From: Pseudomonadota bacterium
GTDB taxonomy: Bacteria > Desulfobacterota > Desulfovibrionia > Desulfovibrionales > Desulfovibrionaceae
Reading direction: 5' to 3'
DNA length: 64,000 nt
NCBI GenBank assembly: GCA_018816865.1
Contig: JAHIUW010000041.1
Coordinates: forward strand, 27,755 to 91,754
In this document: positions 9,054 through 16,704 of the stretch, one piece after another
How positions within the stretch are numbered: the first letter of the stretch is position 1
How the letters are laid out: each line of letters begins with the position of its first letter
The notes under the pieces: model-generated
Databases searched by the model: none
The model's input: the letters and a program-made list of their open reading frames with translations, nothing else
Told to the model about the DNA's origin: nothing
Program-made: the position numbers and the translations under genes

Positions 9054-9861
9054 TCTCATTGAGATAGGCGTTGTCGCATTATACCTGAGCGGCGCGGCCC
9101 TGTATCCGGTTGCAATGCTGAAGCGCAAGCCTGCGCTGATGCGGCTGGCCGGACTGACCGCAGGCGGCGGATTCGCCCTGCACACCCTATGCATCGGCCT
9201 GATGTTCGCCAGCACCAAGCAGATGACCTTCACTCAGGGCGGGCTGTATTTCAGCCTCATGGCCTGGATGCTGCTCCTGGTGTTCTTCGTGACCTCCTGG
9301 CGCAAGAAGCTGGAGTTCATGGGCTTGGCGGCCTCGCCTTTGGCCCTGCTGCTCTATCTGTCCTCCATCGCCCTGCCCGACAGTGTGGTCAAGATGCCCG
9401 AGACCTTCTCTGGCCTGTTCTTCACACTGCACATCGGTTCGCTGTTCGTGAGCCTCTCGCTGCTGGCCATGGCTTTCGCCGCCGGGGCATTGTTCCTGAA
9501 CATCGAGAAAAAGATCAAGACCAAGGAAAAAATCGAGGGATTCCACAAGGACCTGCCCAGCCTGAACACCTTTGATCTGGCCAACAAATGGGCCGTAAAC
9601 TGGGGATTTCCGCTCTATTCCCTGGGGCTGCTGGCCGGTTTTGTCTGGGGGCGCTTCACCTGGGGCAAGCTGCTCACCTGGGACCCCAAAGAGATCGTCT
9701 CGCTGCTCATCTGGACGCTCTACGCCTACCTGTTCCATCAGCGCCTGGCCAGGGGTTGGCGCGGCGGCAAGGCGGCCAAACTGGCAATGCTGGTCTTCGT
9801 GTTCTCCATCGCCTCGCTCGTGGGCGTGAATTTCCTTACTCAATCTCACCATAATTTCTAG
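9040..9861 (+). CDS. HemX/CcsA-like cytochrome c assembly family membrane protein
   Basis: A 273-aa polytopic inner-membrane protein with about eight predicted transmembrane segments. It belongs to the CcsA/CcmC/HemX superfamily. The tryptophan-rich haem-handling region is reduced to 'LTWDPKEIVSLLIWTLYAYLFH', which keeps the WDPKE core. Members located next to hemA (HemX) are thought to influence GluTR level or haem handling rather than directly attach haem. The gene starts inside the end of the precorrin-2 dehydrogenase gene and ends 9 nt before hemA, so the three genes form an operon. True CcsA function in cytochrome c maturation remains possible. Confidence 0.82.
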   Translation: MEFANLIEIGVVALYLSGAALYPVAMLKRKPALMRLAGLTAGGGFALHTLCIGLMFASTKQMTFTQGGLYFSLMAWMLLLVFFVTSWRKKLEFMGLAASPLALLLYLSSIALPDSVVKMPETFSGLFFTLHIGSLFVSLSLLAMAFAAGALFLNIEKKIKTKEKIEGFHKDLPSLNTFDLANKWAVNWGFPLYSLGLLAGFVWGRFTWGKLLTWDPKEIVSLLIWTLYAYLFHQRLARGWRGGKAAKLAMLVFVFSIASLVGVNFLTQSHHNF

Positions 9862-9870
9862 TACAAACCT

Positions 9871-11244
9871 ATGGATCAAACTCTCTACCTCATCGGACTC
9901 AACCACAAGACTGCGGGCGTCGAAATCCGCGAGTCCTATGCCCTGACGGATTGCGATCCCCGGGCCTTGGGGCTCGTGACCGACACCGGCCCGGTTTCCG
10001 AAGCCGTCCTGCTTTCCACCTGCAATCGCGTGGAAATACTGGCTGTTGCGGATCCGGGCACACCCCCTGAGACCGTTCTTGAGTTCTGGGCAAAGGCCTG
10101 CGACGGCAACGTGAACACCCTTTCACCCCACGTCTATGTGCACACCGGCCTGGACGCCGTACGCCACCTGTTCACCGTGGCTTCCAGCCTGGACTCCATG
10201 ATCATGGGCGAACCACAGATCCTGGGGCAGCTGAAGGACGCCTACCGCAACTCCGTGGAACACGGCACCTCGCGCGTGGTCCTGAACCGTCTGCTGCACA
10301 AGGCCTTCACCGTGGGCAAGCGCGTGCGCACCGAGACGGCCATCGCCTCATCGGCGGTGTCCATCAGCTATGCGGCCGTGGAGTTGGCCAAGAAGATCTT
10401 CGGCGACATGGGCGAGAACACCGCCCTGCTCATCGGTGCGGGCGAAATGGCCGAACTGGCCGCCATGCATCTGGTCAACGCGGGCATCAAGGAAGTGCTG
10501 GTCTCCAACCGGACCTTCTCCCGGGCCGAGGAACTGGCCGGACGATTCAAGGGCCGAGCCATCGAGTTCAGCGAGCTGTTGCAACGCCTGCCCGAGGCGG
10601 ACATCATCATTTCCTCCACGGGCGCCACCGAGGCCATCATCCACGCCAAGGACATCAAGCCCGTGCTCAAGGCGCGCAAGAACCGGCCCATGTTCTTCAT
10701 CGACATCGCCGTGCCACGCGACATCGACCCGGACGTCAACGCCCTGGACAACGTCTACCTCTACGACATCGACGATCTGAAGGAAGTGGTCGAGGAAAAC
10801 ATGGCCCAGCGCCGCGAGGAAGCCGTGAAGGCCGAAGCCATCATCGAATCCGAAACCTCGCGCTTCGCCCTGTGGCTGGAGTCCCTGGATTTGAAGCCCA
10901 CCATCGTGGAACTTCTGGAACAAGGCCAGACAATCGGCCGCCGCGAACTGGCCAAGACCCTGAAGCGCCTTGGCCCGGACCTGCCCCGGGAGACCGAGGA
11001 GGCCCTGGAAACACTGGTCGCCTCGCTGGTGCACAAGCTCTACCACGAGCCCATCAATTTTCTGAAACGCCGCACCCAGGAAGAAGGCAAGGCCGAACGT
11101 TTCATCGACGCCACGCGCCGCATGTTCAACCTGGACCAGGAGCAGATCCCCGGTGACGCCCACCTGGAGCGCAAGCCGGGCCTGGCCCGACAACGAGACT
11201 GTACGCTGCCCCCGGACGGGGGCGACATAGACGACGGGCAATAA
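9871..11244 (+). CDS. hemA: Glutamyl-tRNA reductase
   Basis: NADPH-dependent reduction of glutamyl-tRNA(Glu) to glutamate-1-semialdehyde, the first committed step of C5-pathway tetrapyrrole synthesis. The 457-aa protein has the catalytic segment 'LLSTCNRVEI' (nucleophilic Cys), the 'SLDSMIMGEPQILGQLKDAY' region, the NADPH-binding 'ALLIGAGEMAELAA' and 'LVSNRTFSRAEELA', and the C-terminal dimerisation helix region. The last roughly 25 residues extend past the usual conserved end and are of low complexity. It is the third gene of the operon with precorrin-2 dehydrogenase and the HemX-like protein. This fits the high tetrapyrrole demand of sulfate reducers. Confidence 0.96.
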   Translation: MDQTLYLIGLNHKTAGVEIRESYALTDCDPRALGLVTDTGPVSEAVLLSTCNRVEILAVADPGTPPETVLEFWAKACDGNVNTLSPHVYVHTGLDAVRHLFTVASSLDSMIMGEPQILGQLKDAYRNSVEHGTSRVVLNRLLHKAFTVGKRVRTETAIASSAVSISYAAVELAKKIFGDMGENTALLIGAGEMAELAAMHLVNAGIKEVLVSNRTFSRAEELAGRFKGRAIEFSELLQRLPEADIIISSTGATEAIIHAKDIKPVLKARKNRPMFFIDIAVPRDIDPDVNALDNVYLYDIDDLKEVVEENMAQRREEAVKAEAIIESETSRFALWLESLDLKPTIVELLEQGQTIGRRELAKTLKRLGPDLPRETEEALETLVASLVHKLYHEPINFLKRRTQEEGKAERFIDATRRMFNLDQEQIPGDAHLERKPGLARQRDCTLPPDGGDIDDGQ

Positions 11245-11277
11245 ATAATGACCAACAACCTTGGATAATTAACAACA

Positions 11278-11395
11278 GGCCGTTCAAGAAGATGCACGTG
11301 CAAGGAGAATGATCAATCAAGACCGAGGCGTACTCTCACGTACGTCAGGATTTGATTATCACAACCACGCGGCAATCATGCACTCTTCAACAGCC
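11278..11395 (+). repeat. Nested palindromic repeat, copy A
   Basis: A 118-nt imperfect double palindrome between hemA and the next gene. The outer arms are 11278-11296 and 11379-11395. The inner stem runs 11316-11333 against 11340-11356 around a 6-nt loop and ends in GTAC on both sides. It shares the order of parts and short words (GGCGTAC...GTACG, GGATTTG, GCAATCATGC) with the copies near 11.8, 16.6 and 21.7 kb. No protein start lies inside it. Confidence 0.75.
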
Positions 11396-11420
11396 GCCTA
11401 TGATCAGAAGGACAGACAAG

Positions 11421-11756
11421 ATGCGTTCCTATATCATTGACGAACTCGCCACCGACGATCTGGAGCGTTTCCAGAAGCACCTGACCACCAAGACCGATCC
11501 TGCCTCCATGCAGGGCATTTTCTGGATGAACCTGCCAGAACACATGCTGAGTGCAGAGCAACGCGAGCACACCGGCGATTGCGGGCCCCACGCCTTTGGC
11601 ATCGAGATCGGCGAGGACAGTGTGACCCTGGAACTGCTGGTGCGCGGCCGAGGACGGATGCGCTGCTCCTGCGTGACCTATGCGGATGCCGAGCAGCGCG
11701 CCTGGGGCATCGACGCCCTGGACTCGATGTTCAAGGAACTGGACATCCCCGTTTGA
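11421..11756 (+). CDS. Small uncharacterised protein
   Basis: A 111-aa soluble acidic protein with no motif that I recognise. It has no signal peptide or membrane segment. Four dispersed residues (C at 'TGDCGPHAF' and 'RCSCVTYADAEQ') could bind metal, but this is only a suggestion. The ATG at 11421 is chosen over in-frame upstream ATGs at 11352 and 11400, because it has an AAGGA-like ribosome binding site. The upstream choices also fall within palindromic repeat A. It is flanked on both sides by copies of the same repeat family (A upstream, D downstream). Composition matches the neighbouring core genes, so it is probably a lineage-conserved protein. Confidence 0.7.
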   Translation: MRSYIIDELATDDLERFQKHLTTKTDPASMQGIFWMNLPEHMLSAEQREHTGDCGPHAFGIEIGEDSVTLELLVRGRGRMRCSCVTYADAEQRAWGIDALDSMFKELDIPV

Positions 11757-11883
11757 CAGGAAGGGCATAAACGGCAACTTGCTTCGTTGCCTCAAAACGT
11801 TCAAACTCTTACGTATGGCATCAATACGCTGCGAGCTTGAACGTTTCTCGCGCCCCGCACCTCACCATTTCTGCCCTTCCTGT
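11756..11883 (-). repeat. Nested palindromic repeat, copy D (inverted orientation)
   Basis: This element lies between the 111-aa gene and tilS. The outer arms 11756-11767 and 11872-11883 are a perfect 12-bp inverted repeat. The inner stem is 11795-11816 against 11824-11846. The GCAACGAAGCAA word found downstream of the inner stem in copy C lies upstream here on the opposite strand (11773-11790 region), so this copy is inverted relative to A, B and C. Its left arm begins right at the stop codon of the preceding gene. Confidence 0.75.
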
Positions 11884-11917
11884 CTTCTAGGGTGAATGAT
11901 TCACTACCGGAGACCCC

Positions 11918-12952
11918 ATGCCCATCCCCGACCGCCTCCCCCAAACCTTGCAGGAGATGCCCCCCCAGGCGGCGCATTTCTGCCTGGAGGTGGAACGCTT
12001 CCTGCGAGAGGAACCGGGGCTTCAGCTGACTGACAAAACCATCGTCTGCGCCTTTTCCGGGGGCCTGGATTCAGCGGTGCTGCTCACGACCCTCAATGCC
12101 CTGGCCCCGCGCCTGGGCTGCACGCTCCTGGCCGCCCATCTGGATCACGGCCTGCGCCCCGAATCCCACCTTGAGGCCGACCACGCCAACGCCTTCTGCA
12201 AGGCCCTGGGGGTGCCCTGCATCACCGGCCGCGAGGACGTGGTAACCAGGACCTCAGGCGGCAAGGGCATCGAAGAGGCCGCCCGTGAGGCGCGCTATGC
12301 CTTTCTGTCCCGCGTCAGGAATGAGGCCGCTGCCGACCTCATCGCCCAGGGCCACCAGCTGAACGATCTGGCCGAGGACGTGCTGATGCGCCTGACGCGC
12401 GGGTCGGGCTGGCCGCAGCTGGGCGGGATGCGCTGCTTCGACCCTGCCCGGAGCCTCCTGCGCCCGCTGCTCCTGACCCCACGAGCGGACATCGAGTCCC
12501 AGGCCAGGGAACTGGGCCTGCCCTGGGTGGAGGACCCCTCGAACCAGGACCAGGCCTACCTGCGCAACCGCATGCGACAAAACGTCCTGCCGTTGCTCGT
12601 GCAGGAGAACCCAAATTTTCTGCAAGCCGTGGCCAGCCTGTGGCGCGGTTCCCGCCAGGACCGTGCATTCTTCGATTCCGAGGTCCAAAAAAGGCTCGCG
12701 GCCTTGCCCGACCCCACGTTTTTGCCCCGCCCCCATCTGGAAGAACTGCCCGCGGCCCTGCGCCTGCGCCTGTACAAGGCCTGCCTGGAAGCCCTGGGAC
12801 CAGGCCAACCCCTGGCCGAGAGCCTGAACCGGCTGGACGTGTCCTTTTGCGAGGGCCAAGGCGGCAAGACCATCCAGTTTCCAGGCCACAAGCAGGCCAA
12901 ACTCAGCGCCCGGGGCATCGCCTTTTCAGTCAACCTGCGGGCACGCGATTGA
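11918..12952 (+). CDS. tilS: tRNA(Ile)-lysidine synthase
   Basis: An ATP-dependent enzyme that attaches lysine to C34 of tRNA-Ile(CAU), which switches its decoding from AUG to AUA. The 344-aa protein has the PP-loop 'CAFSGGLDSAVLL' near residue 50, the 'AAHLDHGLRPES' block, and 'AQGHQLNDLAEDVLMRLTRGSG'. It ends after the N-terminal catalytic domain plus a short helical region, a compact form compared with the E. coli enzyme. The C-terminal tRNA-binding domains are reduced. No stop or frameshift breaks the frame. It is monocistronic between repeat D and adk. Confidence 0.92.
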   Translation: MPIPDRLPQTLQEMPPQAAHFCLEVERFLREEPGLQLTDKTIVCAFSGGLDSAVLLTTLNALAPRLGCTLLAAHLDHGLRPESHLEADHANAFCKALGVPCITGREDVVTRTSGGKGIEEAAREARYAFLSRVRNEAAADLIAQGHQLNDLAEDVLMRLTRGSGWPQLGGMRCFDPARSLLRPLLLTPRADIESQARELGLPWVEDPSNQDQAYLRNRMRQNVLPLLVQENPNFLQAVASLWRGSRQDRAFFDSEVQKRLAALPDPTFLPRPHLEELPAALRLRLYKACLEALGPGQPLAESLNRLDVSFCEGQGGKTIQFPGHKQAKLSARGIAFSVNLRARD

Positions 12953-13081
12953 GCCCCGCCGAGGGCTGCAGCCCTGTTGAACCACAGTATCTTTTCGTCC
13001 CAACGGCCCGAGCCCATTGACAGAGGCAGTCGCAAGAGATAGGTAGCTTTGTGAAATTTTTAATTTGTAGGAGGAAACCTC

Positions 13082-13747
13082 GTGAATATTCTGATTTTCG
13101 GCCCCAACGGCTCCGGTAAAGGCACCCAGGGCACCCTGGCCAAGGACAAATACGGCCTCGACCACATCGAGTCCGGCGCCATTTTCCGCAAGCACATCGG
13201 CGGCGGCACCGAACTGGGCATGAAGGCCAAGGAATACATCAACAAGGGCGAGCTCGTTCCTGACGACATCACCATCCCGATGGTCCTGGACGTTCTGGCC
13301 GATGCCAAGAACGGCTGGCTGCTCGACGGTTTCCCCCGCTCCCTGGTGCAGGCCGAGAAGCTTTGGGATGCCCTGCAGAAGGACGACGTTGAACTGAACT
13401 ACGTCATCGAGATCAAGCTGCCCCGCAACATCGCCAGGGACCGCATCATGGGTCGCCGCCTCTGCGAGAACAACCCCAACCACCCCAACAACATCGGCAT
13501 CCCGGTCATCGCCCCCGACGGCGACAAGTGCCGCGTGTGCGGTGGTGCCCTGTCCTCGCGTGCCGACGACCAGGATGCGGACGCCATCAACAAGCGCCAC
13601 GACATCTACTACGACGAGACCACCGGTACCATGGCCGGCTGCCTGTTCTACAAGAACATGCCGAACGCCACCTTCAAGTACATCGAGCTCGACGGCGAGT
13701 TGAGCATCAATGTCATCAAGGAATACCTGATGAGCCAGCTCGTCTAG
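13082..13747 (+). CDS. adk: Adenylate kinase with metal-binding LID
   Basis: Reversible phosphoryl transfer between ATP and AMP in the cytosol. The 221-aa long-form enzyme starts at a GTG preceded by a strong AGGAGG site. The P-loop is 'GPNGSGKGTQ', the AMP-binding residues lie in 'ESGAIFRKHI' and 'LLDGFPRS', and the LID spans about residues 124-165. C128, H134, C150 and C153 form a Cys-x5-His-x15-Cys-x2-Cys metal site. Adenylate kinase of Desulfovibrio gigas is known to bind zinc, cobalt or iron through a Cys-His-Cys-Cys set, and this arrangement corresponds. The P-loop has Asn where most adenylate kinases have Pro or Ala. Confidence 0.96.
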   Translation: MNILIFGPNGSGKGTQGTLAKDKYGLDHIESGAIFRKHIGGGTELGMKAKEYINKGELVPDDITIPMVLDVLADAKNGWLLDGFPRSLVQAEKLWDALQKDDVELNYVIEIKLPRNIARDRIMGRRLCENNPNHPNNIGIPVIAPDGDKCRVCGGALSSRADDQDADAINKRHDIYYDETTGTMAGCLFYKNMPNATFKYIELDGELSINVIKEYLMSQLV

Positions 13748-13782
13748 TTCCCTTTGTCCATCACAGCCCGAGGGCTGTTTTC

Positions 13783-13816
13783 AGGCCCCTGATGCGCAAG
13801 CATCGGGGGCCTTTTT
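13783..13816 (+). terminator. Rho-independent terminator after adk
   Basis: A 30-nt hairpin with a GCAA tetraloop and a long GC-rich stem (13783-13812), followed by a five-T run. It stands 35 nt after the adk stop. A nearly identical hairpin recurs at 14094-14123. Confidence 0.85.
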
Positions 13817-13963
13817 CGTGACCGACGAAATCCTGAGAGGCCTGCCCGACACCGAACTTCCCTGCACTTGTCACGGCCCCGGCACCTCGGCCCGATCATT
13901 TCTGTCAGGATCAGCTCGTCCCTTTCGCCCCCTCTCTGCCACCCACAACCAAGCGAGGATTGG

Positions 13964-14077
13964 ATGATCGACTGGAACAGGGCAACGCTGATCGAATGGT
14001 ACCCAAAGCTTGCAGTCCTGTACGCCGGCACGGGCCTGATGGGATTCTGGTGCGTGTACCTCGGGCTGACGATCTAG
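13964..14077 (+). CDS. Candidate 37-aa single-pass membrane microprotein
   Basis: A short ORF starting at ATG 13964, with a GAGG ribosome-binding motif about 8 nt upstream, and ending at TAG. The first 18 residues are polar with tryptophans ('MIDWNRATLIEWYPK'). The rest ('LAVLYAGTGLMGFWCVYLGLTI') is a good single transmembrane helix. It sits alone between two almost identical GCAA-loop hairpins (13783 and 14094), so it may be its own transcription unit. I do not recognise a family. Support is the ribosome binding site, the clean hydrophobic segment and the bracketing hairpins. Translation is unproven. Confidence 0.5.
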   Translation: MIDWNRATLIEWYPKLAVLYAGTGLMGFWCVYLGLTI

Positions 14078-14093
14078 AATCTGGAAGAATTAT

Positions 14094-14123
14094 AGGCCCC
14101 TGGTGCGCAAGCATCAGGGGCCT
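14094..14123 (+). terminator. Hairpin near-duplicate of the adk terminator (possible terminator)
   Basis: A 30-nt GCAA-tetraloop hairpin that differs from 13783-13812 at only two positions, one on each side of the stem. It has no clear T-run, so termination is uncertain. It closes the 37-aa ORF unit and lies upstream of mqnA. Confidence 0.55.
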
Positions 14124-14199
14124 GACGTGGTGCGTCAAACGTACTCCCGGAGGACACAAAAAACTTCCATCGCTGGTCGTTTTCGGCTACCCACAGCCC

Positions 14200-15054
14200 A
14201 TGAGCAACCATACCCTGCGCATCGGGCAAATCAGCTATCTGAACGTGCTGCCCCTGTATCATCACCTGAAGCGGATCTTCCCGGCCACCGAGGACATCGA
14301 ATACATCTCCGGGCATCCCTCCGAGATGAACGCCCTGTTGGCCCAAGGCGCACTGGATGCGGCCCCGGCCTCGGCCTTCGAATACCTGCGCGACGCCGAA
14401 CGCTATCGCCTGCTGCCTGATCTTTCCATCACCGCCTCCCATGGCCCGGTCAAGAGCGTGCTGTTGGTCAGCCCCGTGCCTCTGTGCGATCTTCCCGCCT
14501 GGATGAAGACTCACGGCAACGCCATCAGCGTGACCAGCGCCACGGCCAGCTCGATGGCGCTGCTGAAGGTCCTCTGGAAGTATTTCTGGAAGCTGCCCGA
14601 GGCCGATTGGTGCGACATCGAACCGGGCACGGGCCTTGAATACGGGCGTCCATTTCTGGAGATCGGCAACTTTGCGCTGCGCAACTACCTGAACCCGCCA
14701 CAGGGCTGGCAGCTCATCGATCTGGCGGATGAATGGAAGCGGCACACGAACCTGCCCTTCGTGTTCGCGGTCTGGATCGTCAGGCGGGGGTTGAATGAGG
14801 CCCAGCGGGAGCTGCTGGCGGACGTGCACGCGGCGTTGATGCACTGCAAGGCCTCGTGCCACGAGTCCCTGGACGAGATCGCCGAACTCCCGGGCATCAA
14901 GAACTGGATCGACCGCGACGGCGTGGAAAGCTACCTCTCCACCCTGGGCTACGACCTGGGGCCACAGGAGATGGCCTCCCTGGCCCTGTTCGGGGACTAC
15001 TGCACCAAGCTGGGACTGATCCAGGGGATGCCGGGCTTGAGCTGGGCGCTGTAG
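14200..15054 (+). CDS. mqnA: Chorismate dehydratase MqnA (futalosine menaquinone pathway)
   Basis: Dehydrates chorismate to 3-enolpyruvoyl-benzoate, the entry step of the futalosine route to menaquinone. The 284-aa protein has the periplasmic-binding-protein-like fold of MqnA. It starts with 'LRIGQISYLNVLPLY', followed by 'GHPSEMNALLAQGALDAAPASAFEY', and later 'YGRPFLEIGNFALRNY' and 'LPFVFAVWIVRR' (cited as separate short motifs). The ATG at 14200 gives the family N-terminus. The frame is open further upstream but with no homologous residues. Other pathway genes are not adjacent. The tandem amidohydrolases at 46-49 kb may include the aminofutalosine deaminase. Confidence 0.88.
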   Translation: MSNHTLRIGQISYLNVLPLYHHLKRIFPATEDIEYISGHPSEMNALLAQGALDAAPASAFEYLRDAERYRLLPDLSITASHGPVKSVLLVSPVPLCDLPAWMKTHGNAISVTSATASSMALLKVLWKYFWKLPEADWCDIEPGTGLEYGRPFLEIGNFALRNYLNPPQGWQLIDLADEWKRHTNLPFVFAVWIVRRGLNEAQRELLADVHAALMHCKASCHESLDEIAELPGIKNWIDRDGVESYLSTLGYDLGPQEMASLALFGDYCTKLGLIQGMPGLSWAL

Positions 15055-15070
15055 CTAACCAAATACATTT

Positions 15071-15847
15071 TTAATCTGCCTCTTCTTCGATTTTCTTTAA
15101 TATATCTTTCATTATTGATACCTCATTGAGCATAACCTCCATTTTCGGACATTCATCAATAAAAGCATTGTTAAATGTCTTACGTTCAATACCTTGGACA
15201 ATTCGCTGAAGAGAGGACATGAAATCATAATAAATTCTCATCTTTGAATGCATCTCGCTAATTTTACATTCATATTTTTCGATAATTTCTTTCAATGAAA
15301 AGTTTGTTTTTCCTTCAGATGAGAAGCATACAGCCGCATAAAAATCATCTCTAACAAGATCAGAATATTCTCTAACTTTAGCCAATAATAATTGGTATAT
15401 ACTCCACTGTATATCTGATCCAAACAACCTTTTCATACGATAATGGACATCAGTTCCAAATGGAATAATTTCAACGTCAGAAAAACCTCTTTCAAAATAA
15501 GATCTATCAGTACTACAATTTGAATCTCTATACATTTTTAATATCTGCAAACTTCTTGCCCAGTTCATTGCCTGGCAGTTTAATGCCAAATCAACGTCAG
15601 AGATAAATTTAATCAATCCATCTTCAAAGTATAACTGACGATTATGATCACATCTTCCTTGCACTAAATACTGTCTCATACCAAAGTAGTACGCAGCAAA
15701 AGCACCAATAAACGCAAAAAACAATGTTTTAACATCACTGGATGAAAACACCGAGGAAAAAACATAGCAAAAATCATTATACAATGTATTTCTTTCAATA
15801 GGATTAGTATCTGCTGAATTCACACAATATATACTAAAAATACTCAT
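15071..15847 (-). CDS. AT-rich orphan membrane-anchored protein
   Basis: A 258-aa protein of unknown function. One transmembrane segment near residues 40-56 ('LFFAFIGAFAAYYFGM') separates a short N-terminal part from a cytoplasmic-looking, charged, helix-rich C-terminal domain. The gene is visibly much richer in A and T than everything around it and uses AT-ending codons (AAA, ATA, TTT). Both neighbours, mqnA and ktrA, are ordinary GC-rich genes. The ATG at 15847 is preferred for its GAGG site. The layout (one TM plus a helical domain) resembles many uncharacterised accessory or phage-defence-type proteins, but nothing identifies it. Recent horizontal acquisition is the likely origin. Confidence 0.75.
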   Translation of the reverse strand: MSIFSIYCVNSADTNPIERNTLYNDFCYVFSSVFSSSDVKTLFFAFIGAFAAYYFGMRQYLVQGRCDHNRQLYFEDGLIKFISDVDLALNCQAMNWARSLQILKMYRDSNCSTDRSYFERGFSDVEIIPFGTDVHYRMKRLFGSDIQWSIYQLLLAKVREYSDLVRDDFYAAVCFSSEGKTNFSLKEIIEKYECKISEMHSKMRIYYDFMSSLQRIVQGIERKTFNNAFIDECPKMEVMLNEVSIMKDILKKIEEEAD

Positions 15848-15865
15848 CTCTGGCCTCAATTTATG

Positions 15866-16528
15866 TTAGGGTTTCAGCTTCTCCAGCATCTCCTCCTGAA
15901 CAATCACCACCAGTTCGTCGCCCATGTTCAACACATCATCCGCGCCGGGCAGGTAGGTATAATCATTCTCGGCAGCTCCCGCCTTGCGCACAGCAACAAC
16001 CTGCACTCTGAATTTCTTGGACAGGTCCAGATCACGCAGGGTCTTGCCCGCCCACTCATTCACAGTGAGCTTCTGCATCAGCACACCCTGACCGAACTGC
16101 ATGTATTCGATGAGTCCCGGGTTGGTCAGCTGCAAGGCCACCTGATGCGCGCCGTAGCGTTCCGGGAAAAAGACCTCGTCCCCGCCGATCTTGCGCAGCA
16201 CCTTTTCGTGCTCCCAGGAGATGGCCTTGACCCAGACCTTGCCCACCCCGAGTTCCTTCAGATGCAGGCAGATCAGGATGCTGGCCTCCATGGCCGATCC
16301 GACGCTGACCACCACGTTTTGCAACTCTGCAAACCCCAGCTGCTCCAGGACATTCTTGTCCATGGCATCGCCCTGATAGACCTGGGTCAAAGCCTCCTGG
16401 GCGCGGCGCACGTTGTCCGGGTTGCCATCCAGCCCCACCACCTGATGCCCGAGCTCCATCAGTCGCTGGGCCAGGAAGAACCCGAATTTCCCCAGGCCGA
16501 CCACTCCGATTTCAAGCTGATTATGCAT
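15866..16528 (-). CDS. ktrA: KtrA/TrkA-type potassium channel regulatory subunit
   Basis: A cytosolic RCK-domain subunit that gates a KtrB potassium translocator in response to nucleotides. The 220-aa protein has an N-terminal Rossmann domain ('IGVVGLGKFGFFLAQRLMELGH', key GxGxxG) with an acidic residue in 'VVGLDGNPD'. A C-terminal TrkA-C domain follows. The ATG at 16528 has a GGAG site and is preferred to one 21 nt upstream. The gene lies just downstream of ktrB, separated by palindromic repeat B. Single-RCK length matches KtrA rather than the double-RCK TrkA found at 19.7 kb. Confidence 0.88.
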   Translation of the reverse strand: MHNQLEIGVVGLGKFGFFLAQRLMELGHQVVGLDGNPDNVRRAQEALTQVYQGDAMDKNVLEQLGFAELQNVVVSVGSAMEASILICLHLKELGVGKVWVKAISWEHEKVLRKIGGDEVFFPERYGAHQVALQLTNPGLIEYMQFGQGVLMQKLTVNEWAGKTLRDLDLSKKFRVQVVAVRKAGAAENDYTYLPGADDVLNMGDELVVIVQEEMLEKLKP

Positions 16529-16580
16529 CGACTTTCTCCAATGGCTCAAATGAAATCATTCTCTCTATCTCTCTAGCACA

Positions 16581-16704
16581 CAGGATGATCAAAAGGGGGC
16601 GGATGCAAGGAGTAAGGAAGGATCAAGGTCGACGCGTACTCCACGTACGCGAGAATTTGATCCTTCCGAAGCGACAACACAGATGTACCCTTTTCATCAT
16701 CCTG
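16581..16704 (+). repeat. Nested palindromic repeat, copy B
   Basis: A 124-nt element between ktrB and ktrA. The outer arms 16581-16600 and 16685-16704 pair with few mismatches. The inner stem 16616-16639 pairs with 16645-16667 around a 5-nt loop, ending in GTAC on both sides. A CTAG tetranucleotide sits just outside each end. It begins immediately after the ktrB stop codon, reading on the minus strand. Confidence 0.8.
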
